Part shown: positions 1-5,769 of the stretch, piece after piece | Layout: every line of letters begins with the position of its first letter | Position numbering within the stretch: the stretch's first letter is position 1 | The notes under the pieces: model-generated | What the model saw: the letters and a program-made list of their open reading frames with translations, nothing else | Databases searched by the model: none | What the model was told of the DNA's origin: nothing | NCBI GenBank assembly: GCA_023436075.1 | Contig: JAEZKS010000024.1 | Location: 1 to 6,209, forward strand | Origin: Methanobacteriota archaeon | Lineage (GTDB): Archaea > Halobacteriota > Methanocellia > Methanocellales > Methanocellaceae | Length of the DNA: 6,209 bases | Direction of reading: 5' to 3' | Position numbers and translations under genes: made by a program

Positions 1-1
1 T

Positions 2-514
2 ATGAGTAAAATGAACCCGCTAACGATAACAATAATATTACTGGTATTGCTCGCCGCATCTGCGGTGCTGGGTTGCACTTCGTCAGGAGAGTCAGACAAT
101 GCGACTCCCACCCCGACGCCTGTGCCGACGCCGACGGCCACCCCCGGGCAGGTGGTGCTCGATGTGAAGGGTAGCGTGAACACGCCCCTCTCGTTGACTA
201 TGGCTGACCTGAAGTCGATAGGAGTTACGCACGTCAACTACACGCTGAAAGTCCATGGAGAAACGAAATATGTCGAATGTGATGCCGTTTCCCTCAATGC
301 AGTGCTGAACAAGGCGGGAATACAGAGCGGCGTGACGAAGATCAACTTCTATTGTGGCCTGGACGCATACAACAAGACCATCCCCCTGAGTAACGTCACC
401 TCGGACACCGGGACGATGATCGGGTTCACCACGGACACCGGATTGCGGAACCTGATGCCGAACGAGGCTTCGGGCATCTGGGTACAGAACCTCAGCGTCA
501 TTACCGTTTCGTAA
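2..514 (+). CDS. Secreted lipoprotein with a molybdopterin-oxidoreductase-like (sulfite-oxidase-fold) domain
   Basis: The 170-residue product has a hydrophobic N-terminal segment (about residues 7-24) ending in a lipobox, VLGC, with the lipidated Cys at 25. A short polar stretch and a Thr-Pro-rich spacer (about 35-48) follow, a layout common in lipoproteins anchored outside methanogen membranes. Residues 50-170 resemble the oxidoreductase molybdopterin-binding family (PF00174-like). They open with a V.G.V..P strand and a T..DL motif, continue with a SLNAVLNKAG helix and an INFYCGLDAY strand, and end in a closing beta strand. No Cys sits at the expected metal-ligand position, so enzymatic activity is doubtful. 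A ligand-binding or structural role seems more likely. The C-terminal domain of the S component at 4260-5291 has the same pattern. The first ATG is one base from the window edge, so its Shine-Dalgarno site cannot be seen. A second ATG at position 11 is an alternative start. The lipoprotein call is firm and the fold call moderate. Confidence 0.8.
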   Translation: MSKMNPLTITIILLVLLAASAVLGCTSSGESDNATPTPTPVPTPTATPGQVVLDVKGSVNTPLSLTMADLKSIGVTHVNYTLKVHGETKYVECDAVSLNAVLNKAGIQSGVTKINFYCGLDAYNKTIPLSNVTSDTGTMIGFTTDTGLRNLMPNEASGIWVQNLSVITVS

Positions 515-551
515 GGTAAAGTACGACAGTAAAAGTCAGACAGCTCAGCGA

Positions 552-591
552 CCTGTAAAAAAATTACAGGCTACCCTGCTTTTTTCTTTTT
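552..591. terminator. Convergent (bidirectional) terminator
   Basis: A perfect 7-bp inverted repeat, cctgtaa (552-558) and ttacagg (564-570), flanks five A residues. On the minus strand the seven consecutive A residues (557-563) read as T7 directly after the operon's last stop codon. On the plus strand the repeat is followed by T6-C-T5 (580-591). Archaeal transcription stops mainly at T tracts, so each tract fits the end of one of the two converging units. The plus-strand tract lies inside the 3' end of the small minus-strand gene. Confidence 0.6.
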
Positions 592-788
592 GCCGGGACA
601 GGCAGTTCGATCAGTTGCTGCGGAGTCATTTTTTTAATGACAGGCAGATATTTGTCGTAAGTCGGACGCAGAATATGTGCCTCATTGAGGGCTTCCTTCA
701 GCGGCATGCCACTCTGGACGAAGCTCATGCACAGTTTGGTACGGGCCAGAGCCTGCAATGTCCTGGATGACAACATTTTTCGTTTCAT
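564..788 (-). CDS. Small basic helix-turn-helix-like protein, last gene of the ECF operon
   Basis: The 74-residue protein is rich in Lys and Arg, with basic clusters at both ends (MKRK at the start, AKRKK near the C terminus). Its middle contains GMPLKEALNEAHILRPTYDKYL. This has the spacing of a helix-turn-helix: a helix with EA, a short turn, then a recognition-like helix with a Thr-Tyr pair. The family was not recognised by name, so DNA binding is inferred from the pattern. The ATG at 788 is chosen because GAGGAT lies just upstream. The ATG at 809 would add seven residues but has no Shine-Dalgarno site. The gene starts 34 nt after the methyltransferase stop and is probably the last cistron of the operon. 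It could be a local regulator of the palindrome upstream of the operon, but nothing in the sequence proves this. The stop codon lies in the stem of the terminator hairpin. Confidence 0.6.
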   Translation of the reverse strand: MKRKMLSSRTLQALARTKLCMSFVQSGMPLKEALNEAHILRPTYDKYLPVIKKMTPQQLIELPVPAKRKKQGSL

Positions 789-822
789 GACTATCCTCGC
801 AGCACGCATCGTCGGGGACTAG

Positions 823-1794
823 CTATATTTTCACTCCCGATAGCAGCACGGTGCAGTCATGATATGCGAGCATGGCAATGCCAGACAGGCCGCTTGCCTC
901 CATGGCTCCGGCAAGCTCACTGGTAGTGAGTCCTTTTATACCACGACGGCTGTACCGCTCCAGCAATGTGACGGAAGACCACGGATCGGCAGGCGCGTCG
1001 GAGACGTAGTTTCGCAGCACCAGCATGCCTTCACGCTTGAGACACCCGGAAGCGATGCCCAGCAGGATGCCCAGCTCTTTGGCCGATGCTGCCACGTTAG
1101 AAATGAAGACGACGTCGTACAGGCACTCGGGCCTGAAGTCGTGATAGTCGGCCTCGATTACATTCACTGATCCTTCCGCGCCGCAGCGCCTCACATAGTC
1201 GCTCGCGACGATGGCCACCTCAGGAAGCTCGACGATCGTCGCCTTCAGTCCCGGGTACTTCATCGTGAAAAAAATGCTATAAAGACCATGTCCTCCGCCG
1301 ATGTCCAGCATCCTCTGCCGGCCTGACAGGTCGACGGCTGCCATGGTCGACTGCAGGCCACCGAGCAATGCGACCCCTGCGATGTTCCTTATCCGGCTTT
1401 CCAGCCAGTAGCTTTTATCGATCGAGGGCATCACCGGACCGTTACGTGCGTATCCGCCCACCAGGGTACCAGTCTCGCAGCTTTCAAGGACATCCATGCC
1501 GATGAACAGGGGACTCCCGGAGTCCAGGTACTGGACGGATACAGGCGTGCTCCGGTATGCGATCCCGCCGCTGGCAGCGGAAACAGCCTCAGCATAGCCG
1601 AAGCTGCATAGCACGTCCATCATATATTTGACGAACGGCTCGTCGATGCCCATCATTGCAGACAGCGTCGGCAAGGTCGTTTCCCGCCGTATCATCGAGA
1701 AAAGCCCGAGATCAGTGGCCAGGCTGACCACATCGAGCAGCCTCCGGGAGTTGATCAGGAGGCGAATGTTTTCAGGTACGAGTTCTATGTCCAT
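823..1794 (-). CDS. SAM-dependent methyltransferase, O-methyltransferase (PF00891-like) family
   Basis: The product is 323 residues from the ATG at 1794. Residues 1-90 form a helical, winged-helix-like dimerisation domain (RRLLDVVSLATDLGLF, then a possible recognition helix), as in two-domain O-methyltransferases. A Rossmann domain follows: SAM motif I is MLDIGGGHGLYS (about 162-173), the ribose-binding acid is in TIVELPEVA (Glu about 189), and later motifs include EADYHDF and a GGxLVLRNY-like strand read as EGMLVLRNY. The family's catalytic His normally follows the S-N-x-x motif. Here that stretch reads ISNVAAS with Ala in its place, so the acceptor may not be a classic hydroxyl. The acceptor cannot be told from sequence. 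The gene lies 15 nt downstream of the transporter ATPase. Its Shine-Dalgarno AAGGTGA sits in that gap, suggesting joint expression and a possible role in modifying the imported compound. Confidence 0.85.
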   Translation of the reverse strand: MDIELVPENIRLLINSRRLLDVVSLATDLGLFSMIRRETTLPTLSAMMGIDEPFVKYMMDVLCSFGYAEAVSAASGGIAYRSTPVSVQYLDSGSPLFIGMDVLESCETGTLVGGYARNGPVMPSIDKSYWLESRIRNIAGVALLGGLQSTMAAVDLSGRQRMLDIGGGHGLYSIFFTMKYPGLKATIVELPEVAIVASDYVRRCGAEGSVNVIEADYHDFRPECLYDVVFISNVAASAKELGILLGIASGCLKREGMLVLRNYVSDAPADPWSSVTLLERYSRRGIKGLTTSELAGAMEASGLSGIAMLAYHDCTVLLSGVKI

Positions 1795-1799
1795 GTCTG

Positions 1800-1806
1800 T
1801 CACCTT
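1800..1806 (-). promoter_or_regulatory. Ribosome binding site AAGGTGA that sets the methyltransferase start
   Basis: Read on the minus strand, AAGGTGA is followed by five bases and then the ATG at 1794. The in-frame GTG at 1803 lies inside this site, so it is a misleading start. Confidence 0.7.
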
Positions 1807-1809
1807 ATA

Positions 1810-3381
1810 TTAGTCCGAGTCAGGGTCGTATGATCGTCCGTTCGACGGCAGATAGTCGTCCATGCCCAGCTTCTCTATGGCCTGTCGAGCCAGGTCCGGG
1901 GCGTCGTCGACCAGTATGTTGCCCTCGCTAAAGAGCACCAGCCGGTCACAGTGACGGTAGACCATGTCTACGTCGTGGGAAACCAGGATGATCGTCTTGC
2001 CATCGGCCCGCAGCCCGCACAGCGCTTTCATCAGCCGGACGACGTTCGCATAGTCCTGGCCGACGAATGGCTCGTCGAGGACGAGCACTTCGGGGCCCGG
2101 AGGAAGCACAGAACATACGTTTAGTCGACGCTTCTCCCCGAAGCTGAGCCCCAGCGGGGGCCTGTCCGCATATACACTCAATCCGAATCGTTCCAGTGCA
2201 GCATTGACCAGTGCATCGCGCCTGGCAGGTTCTATGCCGAAGTTGACGCTGGAGAATGCCGCTTCGCTGCGGACCGTCCGCTCGAAGATCTGATGGTTCG
2301 GGTTCTGGAAGACGTAGCCTACCTGCCTGGCCATCGCTGATACTTTGCAGCCCTTCGTGTCCGCTCCCAGGACCACTACCCGGCCCTGCGTGGGCTTGTG
2401 CACTCCCAGCAGGTGCCCGAGAAAGGTGGTCTTGCCGGAGCCGTTCGGGCCCACGATGCCGATGATCTCTCCGCCAGAGGCACGGAAGGAAATGTCGTGA
2501 AGGACTTCTCGCCCGTCGTAGCCAAAGCGGAGGTTATCCACACGGACGGTCTCGCCGGACAGCGCGCGCTTGCGATCCCGGACGCTGACGGCATCCTGCC
2601 CGTCAGCGTTAGGCATCCTGATGCCCAGACTTTTGATCTCTTCCCGGTGCCGTTCAAGCAGTTCGCCGGGCGGCCCGTCCAGGACTATTCGACCCCTGTC
2701 CATGATGATCAGGCGACCGGCCATCGGGATAACCCGGTCGAGCTTGTGCTCGATCACGACGATGGTCATGCGAGTGGTTTTTCGCAGCCGGTCGATGACT
2801 GCCAGTACGTCGGCCGTGGCGGTCGGGTCGAGGTTCGAAGTGGGCTCATCAAGAATGAGCACACGGGGCCTGACGGCAAGCATCGACGCAATGGCGATCC
2901 GCTGTTTCTCTCCGCCAGAGAGCGTGTGTACGTCCCGGCCGCGCAGCCGGGAGGCGCCGACCATAGCCAGCGCATCGTCCCGTCGCGTGATCACCTCTTC
3001 CACGGGAAAGCACAGGTTCTCCGGGCCGAAGGAAACCTCGTCGTCCACGCTCAGCGTGCATAGTTGCGACTCCGGGTCCTGCTGCACGATGCCAACCAGA
3101 ACGGACAGGTCGGACAGGCTCCCATTCTCCGTCGACCGGCCATCGACCTGCACGGTGCCTTCTGATTTCCCGGGCACGACGTGAGGTATGAAGCCGCCGA
3201 TGGCCATGGCCAGCGTCGATTTCCCGCAGCCCGAAGGCCCGGTGATGACCACGAAATCTCCCTCGTCGATCGTCAGGCTTACGTGATCCAGTGCCTTGCC
3301 CGCAGACCCATCGAAAGAGAACGAGAAGTCTCTGACGTCTATCATCGGGCGAATGCTTGAATGAGAGGATTCTATGCCCAA
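1810..3381 (-). CDS. ykoD: ECF transporter ATPase with two fused ABC domains (YkoD / EcfA1A2-like)
   Basis: This 523-residue cytoplasmic protein supplies both nucleotide-binding domains of an energy-coupling-factor importer. Domain 1 has Walker A GPSGCGKST (about 48-56), Q-loop QQDPESQ, signature LSGGEKQR (about 154-161), Walker B LILDEPTSNLD with the catalytic Glu at about 179, and H-loop IEH (His about 212). Domain 2 has Walker A GPNGSGKTT (about 311-319), Q-loop FQNPNHQ, signature LSFGEKRR (about 412), Walker B LVLDEPFVGQD (Glu about 437) and H-loop SHD (His about 469). Both sites therefore look catalytically complete. The domain 2 signature and D-loop deviate from consensus. The length matches fused EcfA proteins such as Bacillus YkoD. 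The TTG start at 3381 is chosen because AAGGTGAT lies four bases upstream. An in-frame GTG at 3390 falls inside that site, and an ATG at 3345 lacks a Shine-Dalgarno site. Gaps to neighbours are 24 nt upstream and 15 nt downstream. The ATPase identity is firm, but the symbol is by analogy. Confidence 0.92.
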   Translation of the reverse strand: MGIESSHSSIRPMIDVRDFSFSFDGSAGKALDHVSLTIDEGDFVVITGPSGCGKSTLAMAIGGFIPHVVPGKSEGTVQVDGRSTENGSLSDLSVLVGIVQQDPESQLCTLSVDDEVSFGPENLCFPVEEVITRRDDALAMVGASRLRGRDVHTLSGGEKQRIAIASMLAVRPRVLILDEPTSNLDPTATADVLAVIDRLRKTTRMTIVVIEHKLDRVIPMAGRLIIMDRGRIVLDGPPGELLERHREEIKSLGIRMPNADGQDAVSVRDRKRALSGETVRVDNLRFGYDGREVLHDISFRASGGEIIGIVGPNGSGKTTFLGHLLGVHKPTQGRVVVLGADTKGCKVSAMARQVGYVFQNPNHQIFERTVRSEAAFSSVNFGIEPARRDALVNAALERFGLSVYADRPPLGLSFGEKRRLNVCSVLPPGPEVLVLDEPFVGQDYANVVRLMKALCGLRADGKTIILVSHDVDMVYRHCDRLVLFSEGNILVDDAPDLARQAIEKLGMDDYLPSNGRSYDPDSD

Positions 3382-3385
3382 CTTA

Positions 3386-3393
3386 ATCACCTT
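3386..3393 (-). promoter_or_regulatory. Ribosome binding site AAGGTGAT for the ATPase gene
   Basis: On the minus strand AAGGTGAT precedes a TTG at 3381 by four bases, in the 24-nt gap after the permease stop codon. It is the reason for preferring TTG over the overlapping GTG at 3390. Confidence 0.55.
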
Positions 3394-3405
3394 CAGAAAT
3401 CCAGG

Positions 3406-4212
3406 TCAGCCTGTGAGACGTGGCATGGGGACCAGACCCAGCAGACTGTTTGCCAACAACAATACCAGCGTAAGAGACGAGATGACAATGATGGCTGCGT
3501 CCAGCCGCGTGAACCGGCTATCCCGTGTAAATGTCCGTGTTTGACGGCAGCTGAAAGCCCGTCCTTCCATAGAGATGACCAGAGAATCTACCTTGGTCAG
3601 CGCCGATCCTATGAGAGGCACGAACGTATAGCTGATGGACTTGAACAGAGCTTTCACTCCGCCCCGGTCGATCTCGAGGCCCCGTGCTACCTGGGCGGTC
3701 GCTACCGTGTTCATCTCCAGTTCGAAGACCGGCATGAAGCGGAGCGCTGTGATCAGCATGAAGCCGTACCGGTATGGGAGACCCGCCTTCATGAGGGCGT
3801 AGGCAAGCTCGGCAGGATCGGTCGTCGACACGAACAGCATGCTGCCCGCGATGATGCTGAGGAACCGCAGCACGATCAGCAGCCCTTTCATGACGCCCAG
3901 GCTGGTGACGGAGATAGTGGTGAAGTACAGTGGTATCGAGAATAGCACCTCTCCCCCCGCCATAAATAGCACCTGCATGATGAACAGCCATACTACCAGA
4001 AAAAGCGCGAACTTCGACTTCAGCAGCGCCAGCGCCGACCTGGACCGAATCGCTATGGCCATCAGGACGATGACAGCCATGCATGCAAGCTCAATGGCGA
4101 CGCTTTCGAAGAGGAAAATGGATATGCTGAATACGCACAACGCCCAGAGCTTAGTCACGGGGTTGAGACGGTGCAGAACCGAGTTTCCTTTTTCATACCT
4201 TGCCATCATCAT
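3406..4212 (-). CDS. ykoC: ECF transporter transmembrane (EcfT) component, YkoC-like
   Basis: This 268-residue integral membrane protein is the T component, which links the S subunit to the ATPases. It opens with RYEKGNSVLHRLNPVTKL, the usual EcfT N-terminal motif ('S.lHrLnP.tKl'). Hydrophobic segments follow at roughly 25-57, 67-86, 90-105, 107-130 and 238-262. The cytoplasmic coupling helices carry the two EcfT signature motifs, AQVARG (about 173-178) and SMEGRAF (about 214-220), which dock on the ATPase domains. The start is taken as the first of three consecutive ATG codons (4212), because AAGGTG lies six bases upstream. A GTG at 4221 overlaps that site. The gene follows the S component after 47 nt and precedes the ATPase by 24 nt. 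The EcfT assignment is firm; the symbol comes from the YkoE-type S component next to it. Confidence 0.9.
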   Translation of the reverse strand: MMMARYEKGNSVLHRLNPVTKLWALCVFSISIFLFESVAIELACMAVIVLMAIAIRSRSALALLKSKFALFLVVWLFIMQVLFMAGGEVLFSIPLYFTTISVTSLGVMKGLLIVLRFLSIIAGSMLFVSTTDPAELAYALMKAGLPYRYGFMLITALRFMPVFELEMNTVATAQVARGLEIDRGGVKALFKSISYTFVPLIGSALTKVDSLVISMEGRAFSCRQTRTFTRDSRFTRLDAAIIVISSLTLVLLLANSLLGLVPMPRLTG

Positions 4213-4218
4213 GGCGCA

Positions 4219-4224
4219 CACCTT
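4219..4224 (-). promoter_or_regulatory. Ribosome binding site AAGGTG that sets the EcfT start
   Basis: On the minus strand AAGGTG is followed by six bases and the first of three tandem ATG codons at 4212. The longest possible reading frame would start at the GTG inside this site. Confidence 0.6.
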
Positions 4225-4259
4225 GCGAAACCTGGCCGATCAAGGCCGAATGGTCACCT

Positions 4260-5291
4260 TCAGTACACATTAACCCGATAGATCATTTTTACCCACACGT
4301 TAAAAAACGGCGACTGCGGCACTACCAGCAGACAATAGCCATTGTCGTAGGCAATGAGGACGTCATCGCGGCCCTTGATGTCTGACATGGAAAGCGACTG
4401 CTTATACCCGTCTGTCCCTACGAATTCGATCCTCGTGGCATTATCCCATATGCCGGCCTGCTGTAAGAAGTACCAGACGGATATGCCGGTATAGTTCCTG
4501 GACGTGCCGCTCTTGTCATTATTCTTGGCCGTCTCGGTCACGAACTGGCTCTCGAACGAGAGCAGGTCGAAGACTTGCGGGCTGGAAACCCTGCCGGAGA
4601 CGTTGAACATGGTCAGCGAGTCAGAAGTCCCCGCATCATCATTCGTCGCGCTCGCCGTGATATAATGCGCAGCCACGACGATAGCTGCAATGCTCACCAC
4701 GATGGCGACGGCGACGAGCGGCAGGCTGTTTTTCTCGCGCCGGCTCTCCGGCTTCTTCACCACAGAGGAGACATAGAGCGTATTCACGATGCCCAGTGCC
4801 AGACAGCCGGCGAGCAGGACACCTGAGAAGAACGCGAAGACACTGACCAGGGCGAAAAAGTCCGGCGTGCCGAACTGGTTCCACAGCGCCTGCTGGACCA
4901 GGAGGTTGGCCCACGCACCCAGGCCGCCAGCTATCAGGTAAGAGACAGTCCGGTATTTCTTGAAAGGCCAAAACCCAAGCTCGGCGAAGATACCTTCCGC
5001 AACCGAGAGCACGATCACCGAAATCCCGTGCCAGCTCCCGGTAATGAACTCGATGAAACCCTTCGTTAACCCGGCCACGGCGCCTGAACCCTTCTTGTCC
5101 ACGAGCACCATGATCAGAACTATCCACATGACGTGGATGCCAGACAGGAGCTGGCCGCTGAACGGGATGCCTGTCAGGTGTCCAAGGGTGGTGGCGATGT
5201 AGGCGACATAGGTGGAGGTCACGCCGCCGAGGGCGCTCAGGACTGCGATCAGTAACAAATCTCTGGTGTTGAAGTAGTACTTCTTGCTCAT
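4260..5291 (-). CDS. ykoE: YkoE-family ECF transporter S component fused to an extracellular molybdopterin-oxidoreductase-like domain
   Basis: Residues 1-178 match the YkoE (ABC_cobalt, PF09819-like) substrate-binding membrane subunit. About six hydrophobic segments are visible, with features such as NTRDLLLIAVLSA, DKKGSGAVAGLTKGFIEF and IVLSVAEGIFAELGF. Bacillus YkoE is only about 200 residues and serves thiamine/HMP uptake. Here the chain continues. A basic cytoplasmic-looking loop (KKPESRREK, about 179-187) leads to a seventh membrane segment (about 190-210) and an outward-facing domain (about 226-343). That domain reads like PF00174: VSGRVSSP, YTGISVWYFLQQAG, TRIEFVGTDGY and a closing VVPQ...WVKMIYRVNV. 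It lacks the family's metal-ligand Cys, so a binding role is more likely than catalysis. The ATG at 5291 follows GAGAAGG by seven bases. The gene is the first cistron of the operon, directly downstream of the palindromic promoter. The ECF role is firm. The substrate is uncertain; thiamine or a precursor is a family-based guess. Confidence 0.87.
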   Translation of the reverse strand: MSKKYYFNTRDLLLIAVLSALGGVTSTYVAYIATTLGHLTGIPFSGQLLSGIHVMWIVLIMVLVDKKGSGAVAGLTKGFIEFITGSWHGISVIVLSVAEGIFAELGFWPFKKYRTVSYLIAGGLGAWANLLVQQALWNQFGTPDFFALVSVFAFFSGVLLAGCLALGIVNTLYVSSVVKKPESRREKNSLPLVAVAIVVSIAAIVVAAHYITASATNDDAGTSDSLTMFNVSGRVSSPQVFDLLSFESQFVTETAKNNDKSGTSRNYTGISVWYFLQQAGIWDNATRIEFVGTDGYKQSLSMSDIKGRDDVLIAYDNGYCLLVVPQSPFFNVWVKMIYRVNVY

Positions 5292-5298
5292 AAAATCG

Positions 5299-5305
5299 CC
5301 TTCTC
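5299..5305 (-). promoter_or_regulatory. Ribosome binding site GAGAAGG of the first operon gene
   Basis: On the minus strand GAGAAGG lies seven bases before the ATG at 5291 and supports that start. Confidence 0.55.
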
Positions 5306-5373
5306 AGATCCCGGACACCATGCCCATGAGACCGCTCTGAATGTAGCCGTCAACTATCGCTTAATAACCCATG

Positions 5374-5391
5374 ATATACCGGCCGGTATAT
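5374..5391. promoter_or_regulatory. Perfect 18-bp palindrome, candidate operator of the ECF operon
   Basis: The sequence atataccggccggtatat is identical to its reverse complement. Its GC-rich core sits in an AT-rich promoter. Its right end overlaps the minus-strand TATA-like box (5387-5394), so a dimeric protein bound here would hinder TBP or polymerase. The layout, AT arms around an 8-bp core, is that of a homodimeric repressor site. Which regulator binds is unknown. Confidence 0.6.
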
Positions 5392-5394
5392 AAT
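5387..5394 (-). promoter_or_regulatory. TATA-box promoter of the ECF operon
   Basis: On the minus strand this reads attatata, a good archaeal TATA box. Transcription would begin about 25 bases downstream, near 5362-5366, leaving a leader of roughly 70 nt before the ATG at 5291. That is short for a riboswitch, and no THI-box was seen in it. Confidence 0.5.
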
Positions 5395-5400
5395 ATTATT

Positions 5401-5425
5401 GTTAACATAATGGTTATTGTTTAAC
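5401..5425. repeat. Imperfect inverted repeat upstream of the operon promoter
   Basis: The arms are gttaacataa (5401-5410) and ttattgtttaac (5414-5425), separated by tgg. The right arm has two extra bases. Its position just upstream of the TATA box fits an activator or second regulator site, but AT-rich sequence makes chance matches common. Confidence 0.35.
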
Positions 5426-5473
5426 TATTTTGATATACTGATGAAGCTATTCTGCCATGTCGATGGCAACCCT

Positions 5474-5671
5474 TCACGATGATGATTTGTATCGTAGAGC
5501 CAGTGCAGAAAGATCGTCGTTTTGATCCAGCAGGATACAATAGGGACGCCAACACGGGAGATTGCAGTGACATTCGCTCATAAGCCTAATGACGCCTGAC
5601 ATCTTTCGTCGCTTGTCAGGCGTATCGGAAGTCATCGGCCAGCGGGTAGAGCCGCCGAAAAGTCGAGTCAC
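5474..5671 (-). CDS. Doubtful 65-residue Cys-rich reading frame
   Basis: A GTG-started frame encodes a short protein with a clustered CHCNLPCWRPYC segment near the middle. It would be almost leaderless if transcribed from the AT-rich island just upstream (a weak minus-strand TATA-like ttttattg lies at about 5699-5706). No Shine-Dalgarno site and no recognisable family were found, and a strong RNA-type hairpin (5592-5623) lies inside it. It is listed because it would be the only candidate gene in this stretch. It is more likely non-coding. Confidence 0.15.
   Translation of the reverse strand: MTRLFGGSTRWPMTSDTPDKRRKMSGVIRLMSECHCNLPCWRPYCILLDQNDDLSALALRYKSSS
5592..5623. repeat. Hairpin with a perfect 10-bp stem
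   Basis: The arms acgcctgaca (5592-5601) and tgtcaggcgt (5614-5623) are exactly complementary around a 12-base loop. No T run follows on either strand, so it does not look like a terminator. It may belong to an unannotated RNA or be a protein-binding site. A weaker 7-bp pairing, ttgtatc (5487-5493) with gatacaa (5534-5540), lies about 50 bases to the left. Confidence 0.55.
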
Positions 5672-5746
5672 ATGTTACTAGTTTAATCAATTTGTACAAT
5701 AAAATTATCAAACTACTAGTGATTGTTTAATAAAAACATTTATATC
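5671..5746 (+). promoter_or_regulatory. AT-rich promoter island with a TATA box
   Basis: About 75 bases are far richer in A and T than the surroundings. Two ACTAGT hexamers (5677-5682 and 5715-5720) and an imperfect inverted repeat (agttt at 5680-5684 pairing with aaact at 5710-5714, plus inner matches) lie within. It ends in acatttatatca, with a strong archaeal TATA box (tttatat, about 5739-5745) on the plus strand. Predicted initiation is near 5767-5772. No clear gene starts just downstream, which points to an untranslated leader or a small RNA. Confidence 0.45.
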
Positions 5747-5769
5747 AGGAAAGCCATAAGAATAGATTG

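Noticed and set aside
2398..3184. Long plus-strand frames opposite the ATPase gene (up to about 220 codons)
   Set aside because: They are antisense shadows of a G+C-rich gene whose ABC motifs are fully intact on the minus strand.
3361..3945. 194-codon plus-strand frame opposite the permease gene
   Set aside because: It has a biased, low-hydrophobicity composition and no domain, and it lies opposite a clear EcfT gene.
5298..5312. CTGAGA in the minus-strand leader, recalling the THI-box core
   Set aside because: The other conserved TPP riboswitch segments are absent, and the motif overlaps the ribosome binding site.
5304..5327. Seven-codon minus-strand mini-frame (MGMVSGI) in the operon leader, ending just before the first gene's ribosome site
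   Set aside because: It has no Shine-Dalgarno site and no run of regulatory codons. A frame this short is expected by chance.
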